Positions 38,525-50,016 of a stretch of DNA of 57,591 bases are shown here, piece after piece. Where the stretch lies: the NCBI GenBank assembly GCA_003280725.1, contig QCED01000008.1:1-57591 (forward strand). Direction: 5' to 3'. Every line of letters begins with the position of its first letter. Position 1 is the stretch's first letter. The notes under the pieces were generated by a model that worked only from the letters and a program-made list of their open reading frames with translations, was not told the origin of the DNA and ran no database searches. This stretch comes from Prochlorococcus sp. AG-355-M18 (GTDB lineage Bacteria > Cyanobacteriota > Cyanobacteriia > PCC-6307 > Cyanobiaceae). The translations under genes were made by a program, and so were the position numbers.

Positions 38525-38980
38525 TCAAATTTTTCGAATCATTAAATCTTGAGAAGTAACTTCTTCGAAATTAAATTGAGAATAAAAATTTTTTTTATTG
38601 GTAGTCATTAAATACAATTTTTTTGTATTTTTAATTTTCTTTGAGGATAAAAGATTGTTTACAATTAATGTCCCAAAACCTTTCCCTTGGTGATTTTTAT
38701 CTATCACTATATCCCACAGAACTCCTCGGTAAATCCCATCTGTTAAAGCCCTACCAAAACCGACTATTTCATTGCCAACCCAAAGACTGATAATGACGTC
38801 ACTGTTGGCGAGACATTTTTTTAAATCACTATTGGTTCTACTTTTTGCCCAGAAAGTGTTTCTTTCAAGTAATTTTTGTAGTTTATTTAATCCATTGGTA
38901 GGCTTTAAATTAGGACCTAACCCCAAAAATCTTAATCCTATGGCGCCTTTTGAATGGATTATTAGAGATATGTCTTTCAT
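38525..38980 (-). CDS. GNAT-family N-acetyltransferase
   Basis: A 151-residue acetyl-CoA-dependent acetyltransferase of unknown substrate. Motif A of the GNAT fold is VLWDIVIDKNHQGKGFGTLIVNNLL, with the Q/R-x-x-G-x-G/A pyrophosphate loop (QGKGFG). VGFGRALTDG forms the preceding strand pair, and KLYLMTTNKKNFYSQFNFEEV the C-terminal region. It could act on a protein N-terminus, an amino acid or an aminoglycoside-like small molecule. It is divergent from secA, with a 172-bp gap, the longest in the window. Confidence 0.85.
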   Translation of the reverse strand: MKDISLIIHSKGAIGLRFLGLGPNLKPTNGLNKLQKLLERNTFWAKSRTNSDLKKCLANSDVIISLWVGNEIVGFGRALTDGIYRGVLWDIVIDKNHQGKGFGTLIVNNLLSSKKIKNTKKLYLMTTNKKNFYSQFNFEEVTSQDLMIRKI

Positions 38981-39109
38981 TTGTTAAAAAGTTGTATAAA
39001 GAATTGAAGAAAATTTGTTTTTTTTGTAATTGCAATCTAACTACCTTAATCGATCATTTCTAAAATTAAAAGATAAAATTATTCTTCATTCTGTTGTAAC
39101 GCTCTAATT

Positions 39110-39115
39110 TATAAT
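39110..39115 (+). promoter_or_regulatory. Candidate -10 element for secA
   Basis: TATAAT lies 38 bp upstream of the secA ATG in the 38981-39152 gap. No well-placed -35 hexamer is seen. The rest of the gap is AT-rich, with no ORF or strong hairpin. Confidence 0.4.
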
Positions 39116-39152
39116 GTTTGTAATAAGATTAATTTTTTAAGGGCTATTACTT

Positions 39153-41984
39153 ATGCTAAAACTTTTGTTGGGAGATCCGAATACACGAAAGTTAAAGCGC
39201 TATCAACCAATAGTGGAAGAGATTAATTTTTTAGAAGAAGAAGTTTCTCAGTTAACTGATGATGAGCTAAGAAAAGAAACTCATAATCTTAAATCGAAGA
39301 TTTCATCAGAACTTGATGTTAAAAAACAAAAGGAACTATTAGAGGAATTTCTTCCTAAATCCTTTGCAATAGTGAGAGAAGCCAGTAAACGTGTCCTTGA
39401 TATGAGACATTTTGATGTGCAACTAATAGGCGGGATGGTTTTACATGAGTGTCAAATTTCTGAAATGAAGACTGGAGAGGGAAAAACTCTTGTAGCGACA
39501 TTACCTTGTTATTTGAATGCTCTAACTGGGAAAGGAGTTCATGTTGTTACTGTAAATGATTATTTAGCTAGAAGAGATGCAGAGTGGATGGGACAAGTTC
39601 ACCGTTTTTTGGGTTTATCCGTTGGTTTAATTCAGCAAGATATGAGCCCAGTTGAGAGAAAGAAAAATTACGATTGTGATATAACTTATGCCACGAATTC
39701 CGAATTAGGATTTGATTATTTAAGAGATAATATGGCGACTGATATTAATGAAGTAGTTCAAAGGGAATTTAATTATTGTGTGATTGATGAGGTTGATTCA
39801 ATACTAATTGATGAAGCCAGAACACCTTTAATCATTTCTGGCCAAGTTGAAAGACCGCAAGAAAAATATGAAAAAGCTGCAGAATTATCTCTGGAATTAG
39901 TCAAAGCAAAAGAATTAAGCAAAGATGGCATAGATCCAGAAGGGGACTATGAAGTTGATGAAAAGCAGAGAAGTTGCATATTAACCGATCAGGGTTTCGC
40001 CAAATGTGAAGAGTATTTGGGAGTTAATGATTTATATAATCCTCAAGATCCTTGGGCACACTATATAACCAATGCTTTAAAAGCTAAAGAATTATTTATT
40101 AAAGATGTAAATTACATTATTAAAAACGATGAGGCTGTAATAGTGGATGAATTTACTGGCAGGGTGATGCCAGGAAGGCGCTGGAGTGACGGCCAACATC
40201 AGGCAATAGAAGCAAAAGAGAGTCTTAAAATTCAGCCTGAGACTCAAACATTAGCATCAATAACCTATCAGAATTTTTTTCTCCTATATCCTGGTCTGGC
40301 AGGGATGACAGGAACTGCAAAAACTGAGGAGGTAGAATTTGAAAAAACTTATAAATTAGAATCAACAGTTATACCGACAAATCAAATAAGAAAGAGACAA
40401 GATTGGCCTGATCAAGTCTTTAAGACAGAGATTGGCAAATGGAAAGCCGTTGCTAAAGAAACTGCACAAATTCATAGAGATGGTAGACCTGTTCTAGTCG
40501 GTACAACAAGTGTTGAAAAAAGTGAATTATTAAGTTCACTTTTATCTGAAGAACAAATCCCACATAATTTGTTAAACGCAAAGCCAGAGAACGTTGAACG
40601 TGAGGCAGAAATTGTTGCTCAGGCAGGAAGAGCCGGTGCTGTTACTATTGCGACTAATATGGCTGGAAGGGGAACAGATATAATCCTTGGAGGTAACAGT
40701 GACTATATGGCAAGACTTAAATTAAAAGCAATTTTAATTCCATTATTAGTAAAGCCTGAGAATGAACATAAGCCACCAATTCCTAAACAAAAAAATTCAA
40801 AATCTAGGGGCGGATTTTCTACAAAAGTCGACTCAAATTTGAAAAAGAATATTTCAAATTCTTCAACTAGTCTTTTTCCTTGCAAGTTGGATGAAGAAAT
40901 TGAAAAGAAACTTTCCATTTTATCTGAAAAACTTGTTAAAAATTGGGGAGATAGACAACTTTCTGTCTTGGAACTTGATGATAGGATAGCTACAGCCGCA
41001 GAAAAAGCCCCAACTGATGATAAGTTGATAAAGCTTTTAAGAGAATCTTTATCAGATGTAAAAAGAGAATATGAAAAAGTTTTAGTTCATGAAGAAGAAA
41101 AAGTAAGAAAAGCTGGCGGTTTACATGTTATTGGTACTGAGAGGCACGAATCTAGAAGAGTAGATAATCAACTTAGAGGTAGAGCAGGAAGACAAGGTGA
41201 CCTCGGAAGTACAAGATTCTTTTTATCTTTAGAAGATAATTTATTAAGGATTTTTGGAGGTGATAGAGTAGCAAATCTGATGAATGCGTTCAGAGTAGAT
41301 GAAGATATGCCTATTGAGTCAGGAATGCTGACTAGGTCTTTAGAAAGTGCTCAAAAGAAAGTTGAGACCTATTATTACGATATTAGAAAACAAGTGTTTG
41401 AATATGATGAAGTGATGAACAATCAAAGAAAAGCAGTTTACGGAGAAAGACGAAGGGTCTTAAAAGGAATTGATTTAAAGAAACAAGTAATAGGGTATGG
41501 AGAAAGAACCATGAGTGAGATCGTAGAGGCTTATATTAATCCTGATCTTCCTCCTGAAGAATGGAATATTGATCAGTTAATTTCTAAAGTTAAAGAATTT
41601 ATATATTTATTAGATGATCTTAAATCTGATGATATTAATTTACTATCAATAGAAGAATTAAAAAACTATCTTCAAGAGCAACTGCGAACAGCTTATGATT
41701 TAAAGGAATCCCAAATAGAAAAGATTCGTCCAGAATTAATGCGAGAAGCTGAGAGATTTTTCATCTTGCAGCAAATTGATAATTTATGGCGAGAACATCT
41801 TCAATCTATGGATTCTTTGAGGGAATCAGTTGGATTGAGAGGTTATGGACAAAAAGATCCTTTAATTGAATATAAAAATGAGGGATATGATATGTTTCTC
41901 GAGATGATGACTAATATGAGACGAAATGTTATTTATTCAATGTTTATGTTTCAGCCTAAAACTGACTCAGATGACAAAAAGTAA
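39153..41984 (+). CDS. secA: Preprotein translocase motor SecA
   Basis: ATPase that drives unfolded proteins through SecYEG in the plasma and thylakoid membranes. The 943 residues have Walker A MKTGEGKT (105-112), [36 protein letters not shown] and [21 protein letters not shown] Lys/Ser/Asn-rich insertion at about residues 540-575 ([15 protein letters not shown]) is typical of cyanobacterial and plastid SecA. The C-terminus ends [14 protein letters not shown] and lacks the CxCx8CH/CC zinc motif that binds SecB, consistent with no SecB in these organisms. Confidence 0.98.
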   Translation: MLKLLLGDPNTRKLKRYQPIVEEINFLEEEVSQLTDDELRKETHNLKSKISSELDVKKQKELLEEFLPKSFAIVREASKRVLDMRHFDVQLIGGMVLHECQISEMKTGEGKTLVATLPCYLNALTGKGVHVVTVNDYLARRDAEWMGQVHRFLGLSVGLIQQDMSPVERKKNYDCDITYATNSELGFDYLRDNMATDINEVVQREFNYCVIDEVDSILIDEARTPLIISGQVERPQEKYEKAAELSLELVKAKELSKDGIDPEGDYEVDEKQRSCILTDQGFAKCEEYLGVNDLYNPQDPWAHYITNALKAKELFIKDVNYIIKNDEAVIVDEFTGRVMPGRRWSDGQHQAIEAKESLKIQPETQTLASITYQNFFLLYPGLAGMTGTAKTEEVEFEKTYKLESTVIPTNQIRKRQDWPDQVFKTEIGKWKAVAKETAQIHRDGRPVLVGTTSVEKSELLSSLLSEEQIPHNLLNAKPENVEREAEIVAQAGRAGAVTIATNMAGRGTDIILGGNSDYMARLKLKAILIPLLVKPENEHKPPIPKQKNSKSRGGFSTKVDSNLKKNISNSSTSLFPCKLDEEIEKKLSILSEKLVKNWGDRQLSVLELDDRIATAAEKAPTDDKLIKLLRESLSDVKREYEKVLVHEEEKVRKAGGLHVIGTERHESRRVDNQLRGRAGRQGDLGSTRFFLSLEDNLLRIFGGDRVANLMNAFRVDEDMPIESGMLTRSLESAQKKVETYYYDIRKQVFEYDEVMNNQRKAVYGERRRVLKGIDLKKQVIGYGERTMSEIVEAYINPDLPPEEWNIDQLISKVKEFIYLLDDLKSDDINLLSIEELKNYLQEQLRTAYDLKESQIEKIRPELMREAERFFILQQIDNLWREHLQSMDSLRESVGLRGYGQKDPLIEYKNEGYDMFLEMMTNMRRNVIYSMFMFQPKTDSDDKK

Positions 41985-41992
41985 ATTAAAGT

Positions 41993-42730
41993 TTAATCAT
42001 CGCCAATAAAGTCAATAATTTCTTTATCTTTTAAATTTTGAGCATCACCGAGTTTAGAGATATCAATAGATTCTGAGTTTGTTATGCATTGAAGAGTTTT
42101 CTGTAATTTGCGAATATCATTTTCTAGTAAATCTATTCTATCCATTAAATTTTTTATTACATTTGCTTCTGCATCTGGTAAGGCAGAGTGCGCTAAAGGA
42201 TTAATTTTTACACCACTTTGATGCACTACTCTGCCAGGAACTCCAACCACAGTACTGTTCTCCTCTACATTACGAACAACTACTGAACCCGCACCAATAC
42301 GTGTATTAGATCCTACTGTGATTGATCCAAGAACTTTCGCACCTGCCCCAACTACAACATTTTCCATTAAAGTTGGGTGTCTTTTACCATGATTTTTACC
42401 AGTTCCACCTAAAGTCACTCCCTGATAAAGCAAACAATTATTCCCGATCTCAGCTGTTTCACCAATTACAACTCCCATTCCATGATCTATGAAAACACGT
42501 TTTCCTATTTTGGCTCCTGGATGAATTTCTATCCCCGTTACTAACCTATTTAGATGACTTAAAAAGCGAGGAATTAGAGGGATTTTAAATTTCCATAATT
42601 TATGAGTCAATCTATGAATTACTATTGATTGAAAACCAGGGTAGCAAAGAAAAATTTCAAATATCCCTCTAGCCGCAGGATCTCTCTCTTTGATGATTTC
42701 TATATCTGATTTAAAAGTTCTTAGTATCAT
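41993..42730 (-). CDS. cysE: Serine O-acetyltransferase
   Basis: Makes O-acetylserine from serine and acetyl-CoA, the carbon acceptor for sulfide in cysteine synthesis. The 245 residues are the short cyanobacterial/Bacillus-type form. The N-terminal helical part (ILRTFKSDIEIIKERDPAARG) leads to a left-handed beta helix: IHPGAKIGKRVFIDHGMGVVIGETAEIGNN, GVTLGGTGKNHGKRHPTL and IGAGSVVVRNVEENSTVVGVPGRVV. The catalytic histidines lie in IDHGMG and GKRHPT. The GntR regulator ends 3 bp upstream on the same strand, so the two are almost certainly co-transcribed. Confidence 0.95.
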   Translation of the reverse strand: MILRTFKSDIEIIKERDPAARGIFEIFLCYPGFQSIVIHRLTHKLWKFKIPLIPRFLSHLNRLVTGIEIHPGAKIGKRVFIDHGMGVVIGETAEIGNNCLLYQGVTLGGTGKNHGKRHPTLMENVVVGAGAKVLGSITVGSNTRIGAGSVVVRNVEENSTVVGVPGRVVHQSGVKINPLAHSALPDAEANVIKNLMDRIDLLENDIRKLQKTLQCITNSESIDISKLGDAQNLKDKEIIDFIGDD

Positions 42731-42733
42731 GTT

Positions 42734-43720
42734 TTAATTAATAACTCCAATTTCTTTTTTTAATAAATTTATTGTTTCGATACTCAAATAATTTTTAGCA
42801 CATATTATTTCAGGTAATCTTATGAGCTGAGACCGGTTTTTTAATAATGTGTTTTCTACAACTGATAAACTTGGCCCATCACAAACTATGTGACTAGAAG
42901 ACTTTAAAAGTGATAGTAATCTACCGTTATTATCTGAGATTGCTGTCATAAGCATCAATTCACTACCTCTCATGCTGTGAATGATAACTTCTGCAGCTCT
43001 TAATAATCCAGGGCTAATGCTAACAATACCTACACAACTTCCAGCACTTAATTCTTTGAGAAATTTTAATTCCTTTTGAAAGTCGCTCAAGTCAACTGCA
43101 ATAGCACGAACTCCATGTTGTTTAGCAACTTTTTCCAGAGGCTGTAAAAAATATCTGCTTGTCACAATTGTACCGTTATTTGAATTACTCAAAACTTTTT
43201 CTAATTCTTCCATGGGAACAACTTCTACTGGGACATTAACTTTTGGAGAGAGTTCTTCTGCTATTAGCATAGAAGCGCCTATATCTTCTCTAGGAGTACT
43301 GACTAAAATTCTTGCTCCGCATTTAATACGCCAGTCAATTTCATTGGTTAATATTTCTCTTGTTTCTTGTAGGGTGCAGCCAATACTTATGAAGTTATCA
43401 ATAGATTTCTTTGCTTCTTGATCTGGTGGTTTGTTTATTTTGTCTTTAGAGTAAATTGATTTTTTCAAGTCTCTTTTAATAAGATTATCTCTTACATAGA
43501 TACCTGATCCAGCTATCGCTTCAACAACCCCATCCATTTCAAGTTGTCTGTAAACTTTGCTTATAGTATTTCGATGAAGTCCAGTTTGCATTGCAAGTTG
43601 CCTAGTGCTTGGAAGTCTGTGACCAGGTGGATAATGTCGCGCAGCTATAGCAAAGCAAATTTGATTATATAGTTGTGTCGACGCTGGGATATCACTTTCT
43701 TGTTGAATATGGAATCTCAC
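42734..43720 (-). CDS. GntR-family transcriptional regulator with unrecognised effector domain
   Basis: The N-terminal winged helix (about 1-77: PASTQLYNQICFAIAARHYPPGHRLPSTRQLAMQTGLHRNTISKVYRQLEMDGVV) is a textbook GntR/YtrA-type DNA-binding domain. After a basic linker (80-105), residues about 106-328 form an alpha/beta domain. It has repeated strand-helix units (ARILVSTPREDIGASMLIAEEL, GTIVTSRYFLQPLEKVAKQHG, CVGIVSISPGLLRAAEVII) that are neither an aminotransferase (MocR), UTRA nor FCD domain. The pattern resembles a ligand-binding Rossmann or PBP-like fold. It sits 3 bp upstream of cysE, so control of cysteine synthesis is a reasonable inference. Autoregulation from the 80-bp gap after infC is likely. 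Confidence 0.85.
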   Translation of the reverse strand: MRFHIQQESDIPASTQLYNQICFAIAARHYPPGHRLPSTRQLAMQTGLHRNTISKVYRQLEMDGVVEAIAGSGIYVRDNLIKRDLKKSIYSKDKINKPPDQEAKKSIDNFISIGCTLQETREILTNEIDWRIKCGARILVSTPREDIGASMLIAEELSPKVNVPVEVVPMEELEKVLSNSNNGTIVTSRYFLQPLEKVAKQHGVRAIAVDLSDFQKELKFLKELSAGSCVGIVSISPGLLRAAEVIIHSMRGSELMLMTAISDNNGRLLSLLKSSSHIVCDGPSLSVVENTLLKNRSQLIRLPEIICAKNYLSIETINLLKKEIGVIN

Positions 43721-43800
43721 GTTATAAAAATCCTGAACAAATAATTTTTATACATAGTGACACTTTAACATTCGGCATAGCTTTTCAAGAACTAAGTCTC

Positions 43801-44373
43801 TCACTCATCATCTTTTTTTATAAGTGGAGTTTTTCTAGGACTTAAAAACATTATCATGTTCCTTCCTTCCCTTTTTGGCTTTTGTTGGACTTCTGATTGC
43901 TCTTCTAAGTCATTAGCCATTTTTAATAGAAGTGTTTCAGCTAAATTTGAGTGTTGAATTTCTCTCCCTCTAAAAATTACAGTGCACTTTACTTTATCAC
44001 CTGATTTTAAAAATTTAGTAGCTTGACCTATTCTTACGTCATAATCGTGCTTATCGATTTTATACCTCATTTTTACTTCTTTAACTTCTGTTTGGTGAGA
44101 TTTCTTTTTTGCTTCTTTTGCTTTCTTTTCTTGTTCAAATTTATATTTTCCATAGTCCATAATTCTACAGACAGGAGGATTTGCTTTTTCGCTTACCAAA
44201 ACTAAATCTAGTTCTCTTTGAGATGCTATTTCTAATGCTTTCAATCTATCAATAACACCTAATTGCTTTCCATCTGAATCAACTACTCTCAATTGAGAGT
44301 AATTGATTCTTTCGTTGATATTTGGGAGCTCTCTAACAGGAGCGCGGCGGTCAAAGCGTGGGCGTGGTGGCAT
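43801..44373 (-). CDS. infC: Translation initiation factor IF-3
   Basis: Binds the 30S subunit, checks start codon and initiator tRNA, and prevents premature 50S joining. The 190 residues begin with a basic lead ([16 protein letters not shown]) and then the family core: [46 protein letters not shown] (linker helix), [19 protein letters not shown] and [18 protein letters not shown]. The start is an ATG, not the AUU known from E. coli infC. It is not linked to rpmI-rplT, as it is in many bacteria, but follows miaA by 51 bp. Confidence 0.97.
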   Translation of the reverse strand: MPPRPRFDRRAPVRELPNINERINYSQLRVVDSDGKQLGVIDRLKALEIASQRELDLVLVSEKANPPVCRIMDYGKYKFEQEKKAKEAKKKSHQTEVKEVKMRYKIDKHDYDVRIGQATKFLKSGDKVKCTVIFRGREIQHSNLAETLLLKMANDLEEQSEVQQKPKREGRNMIMFLSPRKTPLIKKDDE

Positions 44374-44424
44374 TCAGTTGAGTTAATAAATTGATTGGAT
44401 GATGAAAAGATTTTATTTATAAAG

Positions 44425-45324
44425 TTAGCCTAAAAAAGACTCTATTTTAATTATTGCATCTTTTAGCAGGTTTTTGTTATTAAGCCAAATAGGATTATTT
44501 TTATTGCGGAACCATGTTTTTTGTCTTTTGGCAAATTGGATCGTTTTTGTAGTAGTTTGCTCAATCGCCTCATCAAGCGTTAAATGGTTATTTAAGTAAT
44601 CCTTAGATTCACCGTAACCAATAGTTGCTAACATTGGAATATCAGGTCCATAGTGAGAAATAAGGTTTTTAGTTTCTTCAACAATTCCAGATAAAAACAT
44701 ATTTTTTGTTCTTTGTAAAATTCTTTCTTTTAAATTATCTCTATCCAATCCAAGCTCTAATATTCTCCAGTTGGGTGGGTTTTGAACTTTTTGAGTTGAT
44801 AAAGGTTTACCTGTTACATAAAAGACCTCTAAAGCTCTTATAGTTCTAATTTGATCAGCACAATTGATTGTTTTTGTTGAGCTTGGATCACATATTTTTA
44901 AAATCTCCCAACATTCTTTCTGACCAAGTTCTTCTAATTGGCTTCTTAAATTATTTTGCGGAGGAACATCTGGGACAAAAAACCCTTTTGTTATTGAGTT
45001 CATATACAACCCACTTCCTCCAACAAGAAAAGGCAAATAAGTATGTTTGATTTCACTTTTTATTGATTTTTGAGCAATTTCTTGAAATTTTTTTACGTTA
45101 ATTTGCTTATTAGGTTCTTCAATATCTATTAAGAAATGCTTAATTTTTTTTTGTTGACTTTCAGATGGTTTAGCTGTTCCAATATCCATAAATTTATAAA
45201 TTTGTCTTGAATCGATATTATGTATATGCGTTTTAAAGTATTCTGCAATCTCAATAGCTAATTCTGTTTTGCCACTTGCCGTTGGTCCAACTAAAACTAT
45301 TACATGAGGTTGATACGAAGACAT
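44425..45324 (-). CDS. miaA: tRNA dimethylallyltransferase
   Basis: Transfers dimethylallyl to N6 of A37 in tRNAs that read UNN codons, improving anticodon pairing. The 299 residues have the P-loop GPTASGKT (13-20), [33 protein letters not shown] and the [19 protein letters not shown] region. In some bacteria miaA lies by hfq or mutL, but here it is upstream of infC on the same strand. It is divergent from gyrB across a 151-bp gap with an unusual inverted repeat nearer gyrB. Confidence 0.97.
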   Translation of the reverse strand: MSSYQPHVIVLVGPTASGKTELAIEIAEYFKTHIHNIDSRQIYKFMDIGTAKPSESQQKKIKHFLIDIEEPNKQINVKKFQEIAQKSIKSEIKHTYLPFLVGGSGLYMNSITKGFFVPDVPPQNNLRSQLEELGQKECWEILKICDPSSTKTINCADQIRTIRALEVFYVTGKPLSTQKVQNPPNWRILELGLDRDNLKERILQRTKNMFLSGIVEETKNLISHYGPDIPMLATIGYGESKDYLNNHLTLDEAIEQTTTKTIQFAKRQKTWFRNKNNPIWLNNKNLLKDAIIKIESFLG

Positions 45325-45380
45325 ATGAATCTTTGAAGAAAAATCGAATGGCTATATAATTAAAGTGATTAAACTTTTTA

Positions 45381-45386
45381 TATACT
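45381..45386 (+). promoter_or_regulatory. Candidate -10 element for gyrB
   Basis: TATACT lies about 95 bp before the gyrB ATG, upstream of the inverted repeat at 45427-45454. A second candidate, TATAAT, is at 45355-45360. Either would give a leader that contains the repeat. No clear -35 is present. Confidence 0.3.
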
Positions 45387-45426
45387 TTGAGCCTTTCTCC
45401 TATTGCGGTGTTAAGTTTAATGAAAG

Positions 45427-45469
45427 AACTTTTAAAAATAATATTTTAAAAGTTAAATGTTTTTTTTTA
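45427..45469 (+). promoter_or_regulatory. 11-bp inverted repeat plus T-tract in the gyrB leader
   Basis: AACTTTTAAAA (45427-45437), spacer ATAATA, TTTTAAAAGTT (45444-45454): a perfect 11-bp dyad. It is followed by AAATG and a run of nine T (45460-45468), then the gyrB ATG at 45476. In RNA this is shaped like an intrinsic terminator, yet it points into gyrB; the divergent miaA starts on the far side. It could act as an attenuator, as a protein-binding dyad, or as a supercoiling-sensitive cruciform. Confidence 0.6.
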
Positions 45470-45475
45470 TATTAA

Positions 45476-47769
<2,294 letters not shown>

Positions 47770-47771
47770 TT

Positions 47772-48140
47772 TTGAATATTACCTCAATCAGTATTGTTTT
47801 ATTTGGATGCACATTTGGATTAATACTAAGGACGTTAATACAAAATAATTTAAAAATTTATATAGGATTTAATATTCAACATATTTCAATAATTAATTTT
47901 ATAGCATCTTTTTTTTTGGGCATTTTAGTAGCATTAAATTTTATGAATTACAATATATTATTTTTATTTTTTATAGGTTTTTTAGGTTGTTTTAGCACAT
48001 TTTCTTCTTTTATATATCAACTATTTGTTTTATTACAAAAGAGGGAATTCGTGCGTCTTATTTTTCACTACATAGAGGTAATAGTAATTTCTTTTAGTTG
48101 CTTTTATTTAGGTTATTATTTGATTCAAATTATTAAATGA
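47772..48140 (+). CDS. crcB: CrcB/Fluc fluoride channel subunit 1
   Basis: Small membrane protein of the Fluc family, which exports fluoride as dual-topology dimers. The 122 residues have four hydrophobic helices. Family marks present are Arg20 in the first helix (GLILRT), Asn42 in INFIASFFLG and the helix-break segment GFLGCFSTFSSF (69-80) with the pore Phe/Ser positions. The start is TTG, 2 bp after the SH3-like stop. Its stop overlaps the second crcB start (ATGA), so the two subunits are likely made together and pair. No fluoride riboswitch can be present, since there is no leader space. Confidence 0.85.
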   Translation: MNITSISIVLFGCTFGLILRTLIQNNLKIYIGFNIQHISIINFIASFFLGILVALNFMNYNILFLFFIGFLGCFSTFSSFIYQLFVLLQKREFVRLIFHYIEVIVISFSCFYLGYYLIQIIK

Positions 48141-48466
48141 AAATACGTAGTAATATTTATATTCTTTTAGCTTGTTATTTAGCCACTTTTTTGAGGGTAT
48201 TCATAAATAATAATTTTATTGTTTCAATCATTGGATCATTATTGTTTGGTTTTGTTATTGCAAAAAGATTTAGTCACTCAAAAGAACAAATTATTGTAAG
48301 TGGATTTATTTCGTGCTTTACATCATTTAGCGGATTTATATATTTTTTGTACAAAATTTTTAATCAGGAAGGTTTTATAAAATTTATATTTTGGTCTAAT
48401 TTTATTATCATTTTGAATTTATTCATTATGTATTTCGGGTTTTGGATAAGTAGAAAAATTACTTAG
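48137..48466 (+). CDS. crcB: CrcB/Fluc fluoride channel subunit 2 (divergent)
   Basis: Second small four-helix protein, 109 residues, related to the preceding one. It keeps Arg20 (LATFLR), the GSLLFG turn and the GFISCFTSFSGF segment (56-67). The family asparagine of helix 2 is replaced by Ser30 (VSIIGSLLFG). It reads as a partner subunit of a heterodimeric Fluc, a situation known from tandem crcB genes in other bacteria. Alternatively it is a decaying duplicate. The start overlaps the crcB1 stop by 4 bp. mgtE follows after 43 bp with its own probable promoter. Confidence 0.8.
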   Translation: MKIRSNIYILLACYLATFLRVFINNNFIVSIIGSLLFGFVIAKRFSHSKEQIIVSGFISCFTSFSGFIYFLYKIFNQEGFIKFIFWSNFIIILNLFIMYFGFWISRKIT

Positions 48467-48472
48467 ATTTCT

Positions 48473-48478
48473 TATAAT
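48473..48478 (+). promoter_or_regulatory. Candidate -10 element for mgtE
   Basis: TATAAT lies 32 bp before the mgtE ATG, straight after the crcB2 stop. No standard -35 is visible at 16-18 bp. The leader of about 25 nt is far too short for an M-box magnesium riboswitch. Confidence 0.4.
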
Positions 48479-48509
48479 AGTGTTGTTACATTGACAAGGT
48501 TTTATATTT

Positions 48510-49916
48510 ATGAACGAAAAAAATCTTGAATCGGTTAAACCCTTATCTTCAGATTTAAGTACTAGAGAAAATATTACCATTCAACTTGAAGAACTACTCG
48601 TCGCTGGAAATTATGATGAGGCAAAATTACTTTTAGAACCTTCTCAACCTGTTGATATTGCAGACGCTATTGGAAGTCTTCCATTAATATTGCAGGCATT
48701 AGCATTTCGATTGTTAAAGAAGAATGAGGCAATTGAAGTTTATGAATATTTAGATCCAATAGTTCAGCAAACTTTATTAGACAGACTTCGTTCAGGAGAA
48801 GTTTTAGAAATCGTTGAGAAAATGTCTCCCGATGATAGGGTACAACTTTTTGATGAATTACCAGCGAAAGTTGTGCGAAAATTTTTGTCTGCTCTTAGTC
48901 CGGGTGAACGGAAAGTAACAGCTGAATTACTTGGATATGAGCCTGAAACTGCTGGTAGATTAATGACAACTGAATTTATAGACCTTAAAGAGATGCAAAC
49001 AGCATCTGAAGCTCTTTCTCTAGTCAGAAAAAGGGCTCCTTTTACTGAAACAATTTATAGCTTATATGTAACAGATAAAGAAAGACATTTAACGGGTATT
49101 CTTTCTTTGAGAGATCTTGTAACTGCTGATCCATCTAAGCCAATTGGAGATGTCATGACGAAAGATGTGGTTAATATTTCTACTAATACGAATCAAGAAG
49201 AGGTAGCAAGAGCAATACAAAGATATGATTTTTTAGCACTTCCAGTTGTTGACAAAGAAAAAAGACTCGTTGGAATAGTAACTGTTGATGACTTAATTGA
49301 TGTTATTGAGCAAGAAGCAACACGTGATATTTATGCGGCGGGGGCGGTTCAGCCTGGAGATGAAGATGATTATTTTCAAAGTAGTTTATTTACGATTGCG
49401 CGACGAAGAATTTTGTGGTTGCTAATTTTGGTTTTGGCAAATGGTTTGACGACAAAAGTTATAGCGATGAACGATGAGATATTAAAGGAAATAGTTTTGC
49501 TTGCTGCATTTATTCCATTGCTTATAGGTACTGGGGGAAATGTTGGGGCTCAAAGCTCAACAGTTGTTATACGAGGTTTGAGTACTCAAAAAATAAAGTC
49601 TCTTGGTGCTGTAAAAGCAGTATTTAAAGAGGCAATAACTGGAGCTCTTTTAGGTATTTTGATGATGCTTGTGGTATTTCCTTTCGCTTGGTGGCAAGGC
49701 AAAGGGCCCTTAATTGCCTCTGCGGTAGGAATAAGTTTAATATCTATAACCACTTTAGCCGCTACAACTGGTGCTATTCTTCCTTTGTTATTTGACAGAA
49801 TGAGATTGGATCCAGCTTTGATGTCCTCTCCTTTCATAACAACTGTAACAGATATTGCGGGAGTATTTATTTATCTAAGTACTGCAAAATGGCTTTTAAG
49901 CTCTTCATATATATAA
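48510..49916 (+). CDS. mgtE: Magnesium transporter MgtE
   Basis: Mg2+ channel of the inner membrane, gated by intracellular Mg2+. The 468 residues contain the MgtE N domain (about 25-130: LLEPSQPVDIADAIGSLP to LLGYEPETAGRLMTTEFI), two CBS domains (about 135-260: LSLRDLVTADPSKPIGDVM and LVGIVTVDDLIDVIEQEATRD), a connecting helix, and five membrane helices from about 298. These include LLIGTGGNVGAQSSTVVIRGL and, near the end, LDPALMSSPFITTVTDIAGVF with the pore Asp. It is complete. Unlike the gyrB-crcB run before it, it seems to have its own promoter. Confidence 0.95.
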   Translation: MNEKNLESVKPLSSDLSTRENITIQLEELLVAGNYDEAKLLLEPSQPVDIADAIGSLPLILQALAFRLLKKNEAIEVYEYLDPIVQQTLLDRLRSGEVLEIVEKMSPDDRVQLFDELPAKVVRKFLSALSPGERKVTAELLGYEPETAGRLMTTEFIDLKEMQTASEALSLVRKRAPFTETIYSLYVTDKERHLTGILSLRDLVTADPSKPIGDVMTKDVVNISTNTNQEEVARAIQRYDFLALPVVDKEKRLVGIVTVDDLIDVIEQEATRDIYAAGAVQPGDEDDYFQSSLFTIARRRILWLLILVLANGLTTKVIAMNDEILKEIVLLAAFIPLLIGTGGNVGAQSSTVVIRGLSTQKIKSLGAVKAVFKEAITGALLGILMMLVVFPFAWWQGKGPLIASAVGISLISITTLAATTGAILPLLFDRMRLDPALMSSPFITTVTDIAGVFIYLSTAKWLLSSSYI

Positions 49917-50016
49917 AATCACTAGGTATTTATTCTTATTTTTGTAAATTTGTGGATTTTTTTGTTTAACTTTACATTTCTTAATGGTATTGTTTACAAA
50001 ACGATATTAATCTTAC

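Noticed and set aside
48137-48466. Second crcB as a pseudogene
   Set aside because: Open frame, four hydrophobic helices, several conserved positions and an ATGA-coupled start argue for a working subunit.
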